Origin: Magnolia sinica
Lineage: Eukaryota; Streptophyta; Magnoliopsida; Magnoliales; Magnoliaceae
Length of the DNA: 64,000 nucleotides
Direction: 5' to 3'
NCBI RefSeq assembly: GCF_029962835.1
Contig: NC_080587.1
Coordinates: 58,495,528 to 58,559,527, forward strand
Both the position numbers and the translations under genes were made by a program. The stretch's first letter is position 1; every line of letters begins with the position of its first letter. The notes under the pieces are model-generated. The model was not told where the DNA came from. It did no database searches and saw only the letters and a list, made by a program, of their open reading frames with translations. Shown here one piece after another: positions 1 through 11,200 of the stretch.

Positions 1-1060
1 CTAATATGTGGACTTATTGAGCATGAGTTGCATACTCAATATTTTACTTATTTATTCATTCATTCACTATCCACTCGGGCTGGTGGTGCGTAACTAATTT
101 ATTATGTGTACCTTCGCAATGTTCAGAGTTTCGGTTGGGGCGTGCAACCAACCTAAGATCAGGAGTTTACCACATTGAGTTTAGCTATCCAAATTTAGGT
201 ATGAGACTGGTTTGGATAGAAGTCCCTTGTGATGGACCCCATAACTTGCAATACTGTGTACTATCATCCCAACTTCACACTTCAATTTGGTCATTTCTTT
301 CACACCGCATATTGCATTGCATCCTCAACACACAACATTTGGTTTACTATGCTTCTGTATTGTATAGCCTGAATGAAGTTGATGGTATTATGGACTCGCT
401 AGGATCTGTATATTACATTACATCCGTGGCATATGGCATTTGGATTGCTATGTTTCTGCATTTATATGGCCTAGATGAGGCTGATGGTATTCGTAGCTCT
501 TCATAATTACATATTGTATTGCATCCTCGGTATATGATATTTAGCTCATTATGACTCCGCATTGCATGGCCGTTCTGCATTGCATACTCTGATATTAAAT
601 GACTTATAGCCTTCCCAGTATTCCGTTTACGCTGATATTTGTGTGCTTAATACTTATCTTGCGCACACACGTACACCACACTCTAAGATTTCTATAAGCT
701 TATGTATGATAGATGCGTGCAGGTGACGATAGGACGCAATTGAGCTGAGGCAGGAGCATGCGACAAAGCTTCTAGAGCTTTTGACATTTATCTTGTATTT
801 TCCATTCATATATTGTACTCAAGTTTTTTATATTAGTGGATATGTGATGATGATGTTGCCTTTATGATTTTAGTACACTTGTGGTTATGCTCTTTACCAA
901 AAAAATTACACTAAAAATCCTTCTTACAGGATCTCAAGATCTGAATCTGGCGTATAGGCGCTTGAAGCCGAGAATGGGGTACTACAAAGGCTTTCGGCAT
1001 CGGATTCGGTGATCGAAAATTTTGTGAGCCCGGTTTCCAAGTTTGGGGCATGACAACTTG
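1..1060. repeat. Probable degenerate Ty3/gypsy LTR-related sequence
   Basis: No gene recognised. The stretch is AT-rich with many short repeats (CATTCATTCATTC-like near 55-70, TTGCATTGCATCC-like near 310-520). It ends in a segment about tagged positions, a yellow-flag GGTACTACA-like phrase and TTTGGGGCATGACA near 1,040, which resembles the wording of plant Ty3/gypsy LTR regions. No LTR partner, primer-binding site or protease/RT coding is visible, so the assignment rests on resemblance only. The 123-codon open frame at 135-506 has no recognisable domain and is not called as a gene. Confidence 0.25.
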
Positions 1061-2840
1061 TTAGTGAGTTGACTCTACAAATGCCCAATCGAGTCAAACA
1101 TGTTTTATCTCCAAGGATCTGCGTTTAGAACTAACCAAAAAGACCCTTGGATATATCACTATTTTCCTGAGTTAAATAACCCGGGGACATATAGCATATA
1201 GGCCCTCGCATTCACTCATCTTCATGGTTAATGACTAGACTGAGTTGACTTAGTGATAACATGCTGAAGTTGTGCATCCAGGAAGTGCCTTCAGCTGTTT
1301 ACTCTGAAGGATATTCTTATCCTCAACCACATTAAATCAAGTGAGTAATTCACAAAGCCCAAAATCCATGAAATGAATACTCCTCATATGAAATAGAAAT
1401 AAAAATTTAATTCATTATTTCTTTAATTTTATGACTCATATAGCTCACCTGATAAGCACAATCAATCAAGGAGAACATTCTCACAAGGTGAGGAATTACC
1501 CCCATCGCTTCTTACATTCATTAGTTTCCATGTTACTTTGAATCTAATGTGTAGGATTTTAGAATAATGTGAATATTAATTCATTCCTTTCATTTCCTAT
1601 TTTGTGTTGTTGATCATAAAGTAATGCTTAAATTCCTATTACTCTAATCCTAAATTTATTAACCATGTGTATAGAATTTAGTCTTGTGTTCTCTATGTCA
1701 CATTAGTAATTGCTTGGGTATAGGTATACTTCTAATAGTCATGACGTGAGCCTTAAAGTTATATTTCACTTTATCTTATAAATCGTATAATGAAGAATAT
1801 TTGTGGAACATCTTCTTTTGTAAGAAATATAGAATGAACTTTCAATTATTTCAAATAATTTAATCATACTTGATATTAATATGCCTCATTTATGGGCCCT
1901 TATCGGAGTCTAGGAGAATTATCAAGATCCATGTTGAACTCATGTTTGGATGTTTAAGATTTGATTATGTTCAAAATTTAAGGAACAATCTTGCCAAATC
2001 TATGGAATGTATGTGGGTACCATGGTGCATAACATCCACGCATAACATGTGAGCTTTACTGAGTGCTTGATATAAGCTACATTCTGTTAGGTTTATTAAG
2101 AATTCTATTATTTTAGTTCAAACCTCAAAATAAGTGCATTCGTGTCACTATGGGCCGCTCTCTTTACATGATTCTTTTCTAGGTTTTTGGACCTCCTTGG
2201 GTATATCCTGAATATTTTTTCAGGAGTCTAAATTTCCTTGGGTGCACTCACCACATGGTCTTTTCCTGGTAGTAAGTCTATCACGGGTGACCTTTTCTTT
2301 TTGACAGCTGGATGTGCATCCCCAGATCTGTGACTTTAGACATACATTCATACATTCATGCATGTATTCATACTACTTTGCTTTTATTATGAACTGCTGA
2401 GTTGATTGAAACTAATTTGGAATATTATAATATGCATGCAAACTTTGAGGGAAGTACCCACTGAGTTTATCACTCACCCTATCGTGCGGTTGCACCAAAT
2501 AGGTGCAGGTTTGATGATGGAAGGAGACCCCTCAATCGGGATCTCAAAAATGATCGAAGAGGAGCTTATTGAGGAAGGACTCTATGCTAGTGTAGTTGAG
2601 TCGTTGGAGCTCAACTGATATTTTAAGATTTACATACTTTCATACTTCAGACTTTGTGTTTTGCTTGCATTGTAATAAAAATCCCCTGGTAAGGGATTTC
2701 ATATTTACTTCCATTTACTTGTATTGAACTTCTTTATTATTACTCATGATATCCTTAGTTTATTCGGTACTGATCTTACTTTACGTCATGGGAATTGCTG
2801 CTAATTAGATGTGTGGTAGTTCACTTCATAATGTAATACA
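1061..2840. other. Gene-free AT-rich stretch, possible LTR remnant
   Basis: No exon or RNA gene recognised. The part from about 2,280 to 2,640 (GAGGGAAGTACCCACTGAG near 2,448, then TTTATCACTCACCC) again reads like the U3/R part of a plant gypsy LTR. The 70-codon open frame in it is probably not a protein gene. The rest is AT-rich sequence of unknown origin. Confidence 0.25.
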
Positions 2841-3215
2841 TCTATTTTTAAAGATCATTTTAGAGCTTGATACCAAAAATGAGAGTAATATAAATCTCGG
2901 GTAGACTACACCACAGGAAAACAATAGTGATTGGATACCCACCATTAAAATTCTCCTAAAGTTTATTTGACATCCAATCTGTTGATTAGGTCATATAAAC
3001 CCAAATGAATGGAAAAAACAAAGATCAGCTTGATCCAAAACTTTTATGGCCTTAAAAAGTTTTTAATGGTCGACGTTCATTCAACACTGTTTTCCTATAA
3101 TGTAGTCCACTTGAGATTAGGATATGTCTCATTTTTGGTTCATACCATAAAATTATCTAGAAACATAGATGGACGACATGGATGAAACACATACATCATG
3201 GTAGAGCCCACATAG
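2840..3215. repeat. Foldback element of the GTGGGCCC family, left end truncated
   Basis: The two halves are inverted copies: ATTTTTAAAGATCATTTTAG near 2,847 pairs with AAAATTATCTAGAAACATAG near 3,149, and the ACCATTAAAA near 2,941 pairs with the TTTTTAATGG near 3,060. The right end keeps the family terminus (ACACATACATCATGG then GAGCCCACATAG); the left terminus is missing. A close relative is the block at 53,420-53,860. No coding capacity. Confidence 0.6.
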
Positions 3216-3800
3216 CCATTGGTGAACGCGGATTGGATAGTGATAGGTTGAGCAGCGAGACTCTGAAGTGACATCACCAAGTTATGTGGGCCCCATCATG
3301 ATCTATGTTTTGTATCTACGCCGTCCATCCATTTGGAAATATAATTTTAGGTAAAGATCCAAAGAATGAGTCAAATCTAAAGCTCCAGTGGGCCTCACCA
3401 CAGAAAATAGTGGGGAGAGTGACCACCACCATTAAAAACTTAAATAGGCTACAAAAGTTTTAGATCAAACTGATACTTGTTTTTTTCCCTTCTTTCATGT
3501 TTGTGTTAACTTGTGAACAGGTTGGATTTCAAATAAAAATCACGGTGAGCCTTTGGAAGGTTTCAACGGTAGGCATAAATCACCCCACTATTTTTTTTTT
3601 TTTGTGGTGGCAACTGCATATTTGGATCTGCCTTATTCTTTAACTCATGCCCTAAAATTAAATCTCCAATTAGATGGACGATGTAGATAAAGCACATACA
3701 TCATGGGGGGGGGGGCCCCACATACATCATACTGGGCCCACATAGCTTGGTGATGTCACTTCCGCTATGTGGGCCCACTATGATGTATGTGGGCGCCACC
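3216..3800. repeat. Foldback element of the GTGGGCCC family
   Basis: The left arm starts near GAAGTGACATCACCAAG (about 3,264) followed by TGTGGGCCCC. The right arm ends with GGGCCCACATAG and CTTGGTGATGTCACTTCC near 3,735-3,762. Between them are the family landmarks on the left (CCGTCCATCCATTTGG, GGCCTCACCACAGAAAA) and their reverse complements on the right. A duplicated GGGCCCCACATACATCAT next to a G-run at about 3,705-3,715 suggests slippage at the right end. The block at 53,900-54,465 is the same member in better condition. Confidence 0.65.
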
Positions 3801-3859
3801 ATGATGTATGTGCTTTATCTACACCGTGTCCATCTATTTGGAGATTTAATTTTAGGGCA

Positions 3860-4360
3860 TGAGTTTTATAACTGTTGTATTGACATCAACAAGTTCTGTG
3901 AGTCCCATCACAAGGTATGCATGTGGTATATCCAAACCGTCCATCCATTTGGCGAACTCGTATTAAGGCTTGAGACAAAAAATAAGGCATATCGAACTAT
4001 CAAGTGGACCACACTGTAAAAAGCAGCGGGGGATTGAACGTCTACAATTGAAACCCTTTTTGGGGTTACATAAGTTTTGGATCAATATGAAATTTTTTTC
4101 CCTCTTCATATAGGTGTTTGTGACCTTATGAACATATTGGATGGAAAATAAACGTTGTGGTGGGCCCTACAAAATTTTTAATGGTGAAAATCATTATCTC
4201 CGCTGCTATTTGTGGTGTGCTCCTTTTGATCTTTGGATATGATTCATTTTTTGGATAATGCTCTAAACTGGTCTCTAAAAATAGATGAACGGTGTAGATA
4301 TAATAAATACATCATTGTGGGGCCCATGTAACTTTGATCTCTTTTGAACCGTTCATACAA
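3860..4360. repeat. Foldback element of the GTGGGCCC family, diverged
   Basis: The left arm (CCGTCCATCCATTTGGCG near 3,939, then AAGTGGACCACACTG near 4,002) and the right arm (TTGTGGTGTGCTCC near 4,209, then ATACATCATTGTGGGGCCC near 4,307) are inverted copies around a loop that contains TTGGATCAATATG. The termini are diverged and no clean target duplication could be read. Confidence 0.5.
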
Positions 4361-4629
4361 CTTGAAACTCGAGGAGCATCAATGCACATCTTTGCACGAC
4401 ACGTACCTACAACAGCTATATAGCTGGTGTGTGGTACACCAGCCAATTCGCTTCCGCCCAAGTAGTACCCGGACTCAGATTTCCTGCGAAAGCCTTTCAC
4501 ATGAACCTCATGCGCGATGATGTTGGGTGGGGTCTACTGCAATGTTTTTGAGAAATCCACCACGTCCATCCGTTTTGTGAGGTCATTTAAGAACATGTGA
4601 GTAAAATTAAAGTTTATAAAATACTTAAG

Positions 4630-5186
4630 GCCTGTTTGAATTTTCAAATTCATTGTAAATGCCCAGTAAATACCTGCTTATTACAATTTCACCCTGTTTA
4701 GAAACAGGCATGTACTTCTGCTTGGGAAAACGGTCTAAGAGGATTAACTTAATTTTGTGGGCCCCGCCATGATGTATATGATATATCCGCGTCGTCCATT
4801 TCCTTTACCATGACATTTTGAAGCATGAGCGAAAAATGAGGCAGATCCAACATTGAAGTGGCCCACACCAAAGTAAACAGTAGGCCTAAGAAGTTTTTAA
4901 CGATGGGTGTTCGATTCTATTTTTCCTGTGGTTTGGTCCACTTGAACTTTAAAGATGGCTCATTTTTTGGCTCATGCCCTAAATTCATTTGGCATAACGG
5001 ATGGACGGTGTGGATGATCTATATACATCACGGTGGGCCCCACAAATATTTGGCAGCATCCTCGTTTTCAGCATTGAAAAAAGTAAGAGTTAAATCAATC
5101 CTCGAAAACAATGTGGTAATTACTTATGTAAATAATTATTACCTATTTACAATGTAATTACGTTTACTTTAGAAAATCAAACAGGC
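4630..5186. mobile_element. 557-bp MITE with GCCTGTTTGA termini and ACTTAAG duplication
   Basis: The ends are inverted (GCCTGTTTGA at 4,630 and TCAAACAGGC at 5,177-5,186) and the element is flanked by the direct repeat ACTTAAG (4,623-4,629 and 5,187-5,193). One more flanking base can be counted with a mismatch, so a 7- or 8-bp duplication fits, as in hAT-like MITEs. The element has no transposase and carries a smaller foldback (4,735-5,050) inside it. Confidence 0.75.
4735..5050. repeat. Small foldback nested in the 557-bp MITE
   Basis: The left arm (TTTTGTGGGCCCCGCCATGA near 4,753) pairs with the right arm (ATACATCACGGTGGGCCCCA near 5,023), with the usual internal landmarks between (GTGGCCCACACCAAAG and TGTGGTTTGGTCCACTTG). 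It is one of the shortest members of the foldback family in the window and probably entered the MITE after or together with its own spread. Confidence 0.55.
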
Positions 5187-5400
5187 ACTTAAGTGCACCA
5201 TACAAGAGAAAACAGTGGGCATCCGATGAGCACCGTTGAAGCATTTTGATGGCCATAAAAGTTTTATATCAAGCTATATTATAGGTGTTTTCACTTCATC
5301 CAATTATAAACGGTTTGGATAGCATATAAACATCAAGATGGGCCTTATTCGAAGGTTTTGTTGCCATTGATGCTCAACCCTGCACTACACAGTGACAATC

Positions 5401-6235
5401 TTACCAGTAAGAGGAATTGAGTGCCTTGAGTGCCTTATGAATAATGATATTTTAGTTTTCTATTAAGTATTTTAGTTTATTTGAATTAAATATAATGATT
5501 TGATTTTCATTTAATAAAAAATAATTTCTTTATAATGTAAAACATTTCCAAACAGAAAATAGGGGTAAATGTGTCAAATTAACATATTTAAAACATTTAA
5601 GATGTTTGTTAACAAACATTGTTTCAAATTCAGTACTTAATTTTCAGACCTCAACCATAATTATGAAACAAGTTTTTACTTCAAATTTTAGATTTAGGGT
5701 CCAGAGGTTTCAGATTTCAGATTCCATCTTTGGACTTCAGATTTAACAAATGGGGCCTTAGAAACTTATTTTATTAGCTGGATTTGAATATCTTGATTAA
5801 GAGAAATTGGGCATAATTAACTTAATTAATTCACCATTGGCCAAGCTCAACCTGTTTTGATCATAGGGCTAGATTTCAAGCTGGACCGTCCCTGTGAGCC
5901 ACGTGCAGGCCCAGGTTGTGGCCTATAGGACCTGCGCGTGGCTGTTGCTACCCATGTGAAGAGCCTCCCCGTCAGTTCTCTCTCATCTAATTGGAGTAAT
6001 GGGCAGGGTAGCCTTGCTAGATCCAATGAGGCCAATATGGTTTTAGGCTGGGCTTGGGCATCGCATACATGGTCTGATTAATTCTCGAGCTGGGCTTGGG
6101 CTCAAGTAAAAAAGCTCGGAGAGAACCATCTTTTTATGTACATGTACTACATTTTAATAATATGCCATTCCAAGTATCTGTAGTAGCAATCATCCATATC
6201 AGATGTGGACCTTTACTTTGCTGACACTGATTGCC
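5401..6235. other. Gene-free stretch with a repeat shared with 54.7-55.15 kb
   Basis: About 5,240-5,760 reappears at about 54,640-55,145 with only scattered differences (for example GAATTAAATATAATGATT in both). From about 5,820 on the sequence turns GC-richer. A 62-codon minus-strand open frame there has no recognisable domain. No gene or RNA was recognised. Confidence 0.5.
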
Positions 6236-6239
6236 AGCT

Positions 6240-6730
6240 GACACCGCAAATAGCAAGTTGCTATTGGTTGATGCTCTGGGCGCCACCATGACGTATGTAT
6301 CTCTTTCGTGCTGTCCGTACATTTTACCACCTCATTTTGGATGAATCGAAAAGCATTAAAGATTCCAATATCAGGTGGACCACACCATGGAAAATATTTG
6401 TGATCGAATGCCTACCATTAAAAACTTCTTTGGGGCTACCAAAGTTTTGGATCAAGTTGATATTTGTGTTTTCCCTTCATCCAAGTAACTGTAACCTAAT
6501 CAACAAGTTGGATGACACATAAACATTATAGATGGCTCTAGAAAGTTTTTAATAATGAGCGCTCAATCATCACTGTTTTCCTGTAGTGTGGTACACCTGA
6601 GATTTAGATATGCCTCATTTTAAAAATTGTATACTAAAATAATAATCCAAAATGGATGGACGGTGTGGATAAAGCACATACATTATTGTAGAGCCCAGGG
6701 AGTACCTAGCTACATTGCAACTGGCAGTGT
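6240..6730. repeat. Foldback element immediately upstream of the ALY promoter
   Basis: The left arm (GGGCGCCACCATGACGTATG near 6,278) and the right arm (GATGGACGGTGTGGATAAAG near 6,656) are inverted copies around a loop containing TTTTGGATCAAGTTGATATT. The outer flanks TTGCCAGCTGACACCGC (6,231) and CAACTGGCAGTGTAAC (6,717) look like terminal inverted repeats. The right edge lies roughly 110 bp before the GC-rich promoter segment, so this copy could affect chromatin or small-RNA state at the gene's 5' end; that effect is inference. Confidence 0.6.
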
Positions 6731-6839
6731 AACTATGCAATCCGTGCGCCGAGTAAAGTGTTTGCTGCTTTGTGAAAGTGTCCCTCCGCTTTACTTAATC
6801 AGGAAGAATCAAATGAAAAATGGTGACTTTAACAAATTG

Positions 6840-7020
6840 TGGGACTGGCCCGGGCCCAAGAAATTTAATCAGGACCGATTCAGGCCGGGTTCGGGACTTA
6901 GGTCTGAAGCCTCGGGTACGGACTGGACCGAGGCCCGGTTTTGGTCCAGTCGGGCCTGTCCACTGCCAGTATTACTCCCATTTTACACCGCCTTCTTATT
7001 TAACGGCCTCCTTCCTTTCT
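6840..7020 (+). promoter_or_regulatory. ALY: Probable ALY core promoter with site II-like motif
   Basis: A GC-rich segment contains GGCCCGGGCCC at 6,847-6,857, whose right half plus the following A gives GGGCCCA, the reverse complement of the plant site II element TGGGCC. A weak TATA-like TTATTTAA lies near 6,996. It is followed by a CT-rich patch from about 7,010, which is typical around plant transcription starts. The exact start site cannot be placed from sequence. Confidence 0.5.
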
Positions 7021-7400
7021 CTTTTCCCAGACTCACTTTCTTCCCTCTTTCTTCTATCAAATCCTTCGCTCGTTTCCCATGAAACCCTAGAAAATTCTCC
7101 GAAGCTCTTTTCCGAACCGCAGAAAATCTGCCCAACTCCATTTCCCTCCTCGGAAACCCTAGCGAAAGGAACTCCAAAGCTCCACCGCTCTTGAAGTCCA
7201 ACCCTCCATAAACCCTAGAAATCTCTACAAGCTTCGTTCCTCTCTTTCGTCCCTGGGAAACCCCGATCACGTCTTCCGCTTCAAGTAACTCTGGGTATTG
7301 CTTCTGCTTCTGCTGCCGATCTTTGCCTTTATAGACAGTTGCTGTTGCCGTACCTCATCTTGTTTCCTGGACTGCTGGAGTAGACTTTGATTTCGTTCAG
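7020..7400 (+). other. ALY: Probable 5' untranslated exon of ALY with three telo-boxes
   Basis: This is a CT-rich leader containing AAACCCTA at 7,082-7,089, 7,154-7,161 and 7,210-7,217. Telo-boxes combined with site II motifs are known from plant genes for RNA processing and translation, which suits an export-factor gene expressed in dividing cells. The exon would end at CAG|GTACTT (donor at 7,401). Open frames crossing this leader are not supported by any domain. Confidence 0.55.
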
Positions 7401-7991
7401 GTACTTACTCGGTCTTCTATTCGATCAAGCGATGTATGTGATTTCACTGTTTTGGATTTGATTTTGCAGTGTGATTTTGTTCCATGATCAATATATAGGG
7501 CTATTCATTAAAAAAAATCAGACAGGGCTTTTGATGCTTGAATTAGGGTTTTTCTCCTTTTCGTGGTGTTCTATTTCAAGGTATTCTAGGATAGCGATGT
7601 CTATCTGATCTCCATGGTGTGCATGGCTGTGTGTACGGCCCCGCCATTTATGGGCATTGCCTTGAAAAACTGCATATATTGGTGGTCGTAACTGTCTCAT
7701 TTGTGGTCTGAAATATGGTTTAGAACAGAAAGGGCAACAGTGCTCACTCAGCAGGCAAATGCCAATAGATCAAATGGATAGGATCACCAGATTTTTCTCC
7801 GAGTTTTGGGCTGTGGCCTTTCCATGGCCGCCTATCTGGAGAAAAATTCCTTTATCTTCACTAATTGTTTCAAATCTTCTTGATAGTTTTAACTGGTTGA
7901 TTTTGGGAAGTGATCTTCCCACCACCAAAGTTGTCATCTTTCTCTGAACCAGAGATTGACAGTTCCCTTTCTTTCTAATTGTCACTAACAG
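7401..7991 (+). other. ALY: Probable 5'-UTR intron of ALY
   Basis: The donor GTACTT follows TTCAG at 7,401. The acceptor is the CACTAACAG ending at 7,991, preceded by a pyrimidine tract (TTCCCTTTCTTTC). This would leave a 23-nt second leader exon before the ATG at 8,015. A leader intron of this size is common in plant housekeeping genes and can raise expression. No RNA evidence is available, so the model is inferred from splice signals. Confidence 0.5.
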
Positions 7992-8014
7992 GGGTTTTAT
8001 ATTCTGCCAATTCA

Positions 8015-8224
8015 ATGGCGAATTCTTTGGACATGTCGCTGGATGATATTATAAAGAACAGAGGCAACAGCGATAGAGGCAGAGGCCGTAGCCGGGGCCG
8101 GGCCTGGGGCAGAGGCCGTGGCCGAGGCCAAGGTGGCTCATTTGATCGTGGAAGGGGGGCTGGAATGCTCCATCGAGGGCCTCTCAGGGTGAACACTCGG
8201 TCGTCACCTTATGCAATCGCCAAG
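8015..8224 (+). CDS. ALY: ALY exon 1 (residues 1-70)
   Basis: Encodes [16 protein letters not shown], then an RG/RGR-rich linker and [16 protein letters not shown]. The exon ends at AAG before GCAAGC, a GC donor. An upstream in-frame ATG at 7,979 would lie inside the proposed leader intron and is not conserved in character, so 8,015 is preferred. Read-through into the intron adds only five residues before a stop at 8,240-8,242. Confidence 0.92.
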
Positions 8225-11200
8225 GCAAGCTCGAAACTATAGCTGTTTTTTGCATATGTTCAAGAATCTGACTTGATTTAGAAATTCATACACGAAAGGG
8301 AGGAATTCCTAAGCTGATTTTGTACACGGAGAAGCTCAATTCGCAGCACCCACTTAAGAAGTCTTGGTTTCTGGTGTGTTTCTATCGTCTTCTCATGGAT
8401 TATCCATTTTTAATGGGTTGTTTAAAGGGGAGAATTCTGAGGGACCCTCTTGGTAAATGCGGGATTCAACAGTGCAGGCCTTTGATTGTTATGATAGTAC
8501 TTCATGGAGTTCCATGCGGAGGAGCTTCCCCGGTCGAATTTCAGAACTGGAGTTCTCACCAGTAGCGTATGCCCAGTATGTGTGTAATGGTTGGAGTTCT
8601 CTACCTCTGTTTGTTGTCCGTTTGCTTTAGTTGCAAGCATTCTAGGGTTTGGTTATTGGGTTTTGTGAGAATTTCAATTAGTGGCTACTACTCTGTTAGA
8701 AGTTTCTCTTTCGTTTTATGGAATTTTGCTGACCTCTGATTGACTCTTGAAGAGCGCCGGGTTGTTGTGTTTCGTGGTTGTGTGCTGACACATTCTTATA
8801 CCAATCTGGATTTTTTCGCACACTTTCATCAGTCTTTCAGCAGAGCTAAGGATTTGATATGGCAACATGATATGTTTGAGGATAGCATGATAGCCGCCGG
8901 CCTGACTGGAATTGAAACTGGCACCAAATTGTATGTGTCCAACCTCGATTATGGAGTTTCCAATGAGGATATAAAGGTATATAAGCAGCAGACAATCTGC
9001 ATGTCATTTTTGCCATTTCATGATGTTTCTAATTTTACTTGTATTCGGAATTCATTATGTTAATGTTTGAAAGCAATTCAGGAGCTATTTTCTGAGATTG
9101 GAGAGCTCAAACGGTGTGCGGTTCACTATGATCGAAATGGGCGCCCAAGTGTAAGCCTTCTTACTTTAGTTGTAGTTACTGATTAATGGTGTCATTTTCC
9201 TGCCCTTACGAATTAATGGTTGAATGGGTACTATCAATTTTATCTGGATCTGGATCTGTATCTTTGATGCAAGGACATGTGATAACCTAACCCTAGATGC
9301 ATGTATAATCAGGTTAAAGAATATACAAATAAATACACCAATTAACTAACTGTTTCTAAACAAAGGAATTAGGTAAATCTCAACACAAAGATGAGGTTAT
9401 TTCGTCAAGATCATGCCCCTTAGCATAAGATCACGTACACAGTAAAAATGGAGGACTTCGGGATATGAGGATATCCCAGATCTAGCATAAGTCAGTCCAC
9501 GAGTAAGCTTGGATCTGATTCTTCTGACTAACCATCCCTCTTTTCCGTTCGAACTAGAAAGGGGTATCCAGAGAGAAACAAAAGGGTTGAAGGATGAGGG
9601 GTTCGAGATAAAGAAGTTATAGGTCCTTTGTCGTCAAAAGAAGGAGGATGATGATTCTTACCTTCTCCTGCACCTCAAAGATCTTGGAAAGAGGGAAAAC
9701 CGAAATCGGGGTGGAATCCTAAACACCCAAGGGCCAATCCTGAAACCCTAATCTCTTGAATAAAGAGGAAGAAAATAGACGAATTCTTATTCATTCAATA
9801 ATAACGAAAATAGGGTTCCTCACAACGTACATATAAGCTATGAAAAAAGTAAAAGTGCACTAAATCCTTTGAAAACAAGAATAGTAACAAAAAGATGAAA
9901 AATAAAGAAAGTTACAATAAAGCCCTTGAAACAAGAAAAATAACAAAAAAGTTCAAAACTAAAACACCCATGTGGTAAGGTGTGAAATCCGACCCATGGA
10001 TCTATGGTTGGGGTGAACACCCGTGTGGTAGGGTGTGAAATTCAACCCATGGATCTATGGTCGGGGTGCGGTTATGCCGCTCCTGCACTCGTAGCTCGTC
10101 AGAAAGTGGGTCCGATGGACCCGTCGTCCATCCACATCAACTCTCCCACTCTGGTACTCTGTCGGCGACGCCTCCTCCTCTGGTGCACTCTAAAGGGTGC
10201 ACCACTGATGTTCGCATCAATCTTAGTTTGCATGTGCTGTTTTTATCATCTAGAGGTGCATTTGTAGATGGAGTGGCATTACTGTGCTGTTGCTCCTGAG
10301 GAACCCACTTGAGAAATAGGAGAATTGAAAAGAAAATTTTCCTTCAATGAATTACTAAAAAAACATTGCAGTGAGATTGTTGTTAATATCTTGTTAGTTT
10401 GCTGAAGCTTTTTTGTCATATTTATTTTTAGGATGCAGTGTATGAATACCCTCACATGGATATTTATATTCACACTCATGCGAGAACAAGGGTAGGATTC
10501 TCCATTTTAGAACATTTAGGACATGGATATAGATCCAAGCATTCCATATAAATCACGTATTCATATTGAAGTTTATGGTTTTCAGTTGAAAGTCGAGTTG
10601 TTTGACATATTCTTATGAGAAGTCATGCAACGTTTGTTAATCTTTTTGGCATGTTCAATTAGGTGCTATTAAAAGTCATTACAATAAGGCCTCTAAAAAT
10701 GTCATTACAATAAGACCTTTTAAGGTTTGACATCAATACAATTGGTTGGGATATAAAAAATAACATAACCATATAAGTAGGATTTGATCAAGAAATATCT
10801 ACAAGCTTAGTGGGGTATTGAGTTCCAATATTGGTATTGTATTGTGTTTGACATGATGGGTTGAGCGGTTGAGCTACAACAAATATAAGTCTTTGGTTGG
10901 AGCGAAAGGAAAATGAATTTCTTATCATAAATCATAATAGAGGAATGTCAGGAAATCTCCAAGTTTGAACCAATATAAATGGATGGAAGTGTTTGGCAAC
11001 CCATGATTGGATTTAAACAATATATGTCATACTTCCGACTGTAAGGCTTAAAGCCAGAGAAACATTGTGAATAGTTTGTAACTCTGTCATCAAAGTCTTC
11101 TGAAGCTCATCATGTTGTTGACAAACTTTACCTATAGATCACTTCTCATGGGCAATATATGTGAGGGCAATTTGTGTGGGGTTGTTCCATTTGTTACAAG

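Larger units (their letters stand above)
4505..5400. repeat. Foldback element split by a later MITE insertion
   Basis: The left portion (GAGAAATCCACCACGTCCAT near 4,551) and the right portion (CACCATACAAGAGAAAACAG near 5,196) belong to one foldback member. It resembles the block at 34,125-35,195, which opens with GAGAAATCCACTCTGTTCAT. The two portions are separated by the 557-bp insertion at 4,630-5,186. Confidence 0.5.

Noticed and set aside
5847..6035. A minus-strand frame rich in Arg/Pro as a peptide gene
   Set aside because: Composition follows local GC content; no homologue recognised and no promoter or poly(A) context.
6627..7194. Overlapping open frames of 151 and 124 codons across the promoter and leader
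   Set aside because: They cross the GC-rich promoter and CT-rich 5' UTR, have no domain, and are best explained as chance frames in low-AT sequence.
8320..8565. An 81-codon frame in ALY intron 1
   Set aside because: It lies between two exons fixed by protein conservation and has no recognisable product.
8841..8976. Alternative acceptor TTTCAG at 8,841 for ALY exon 2
   Set aside because: It would remove three conserved residues (SFS) and is only 9 nt downstream; possible as a minor NAG-type variant but the upstream site preserves the family sequence.
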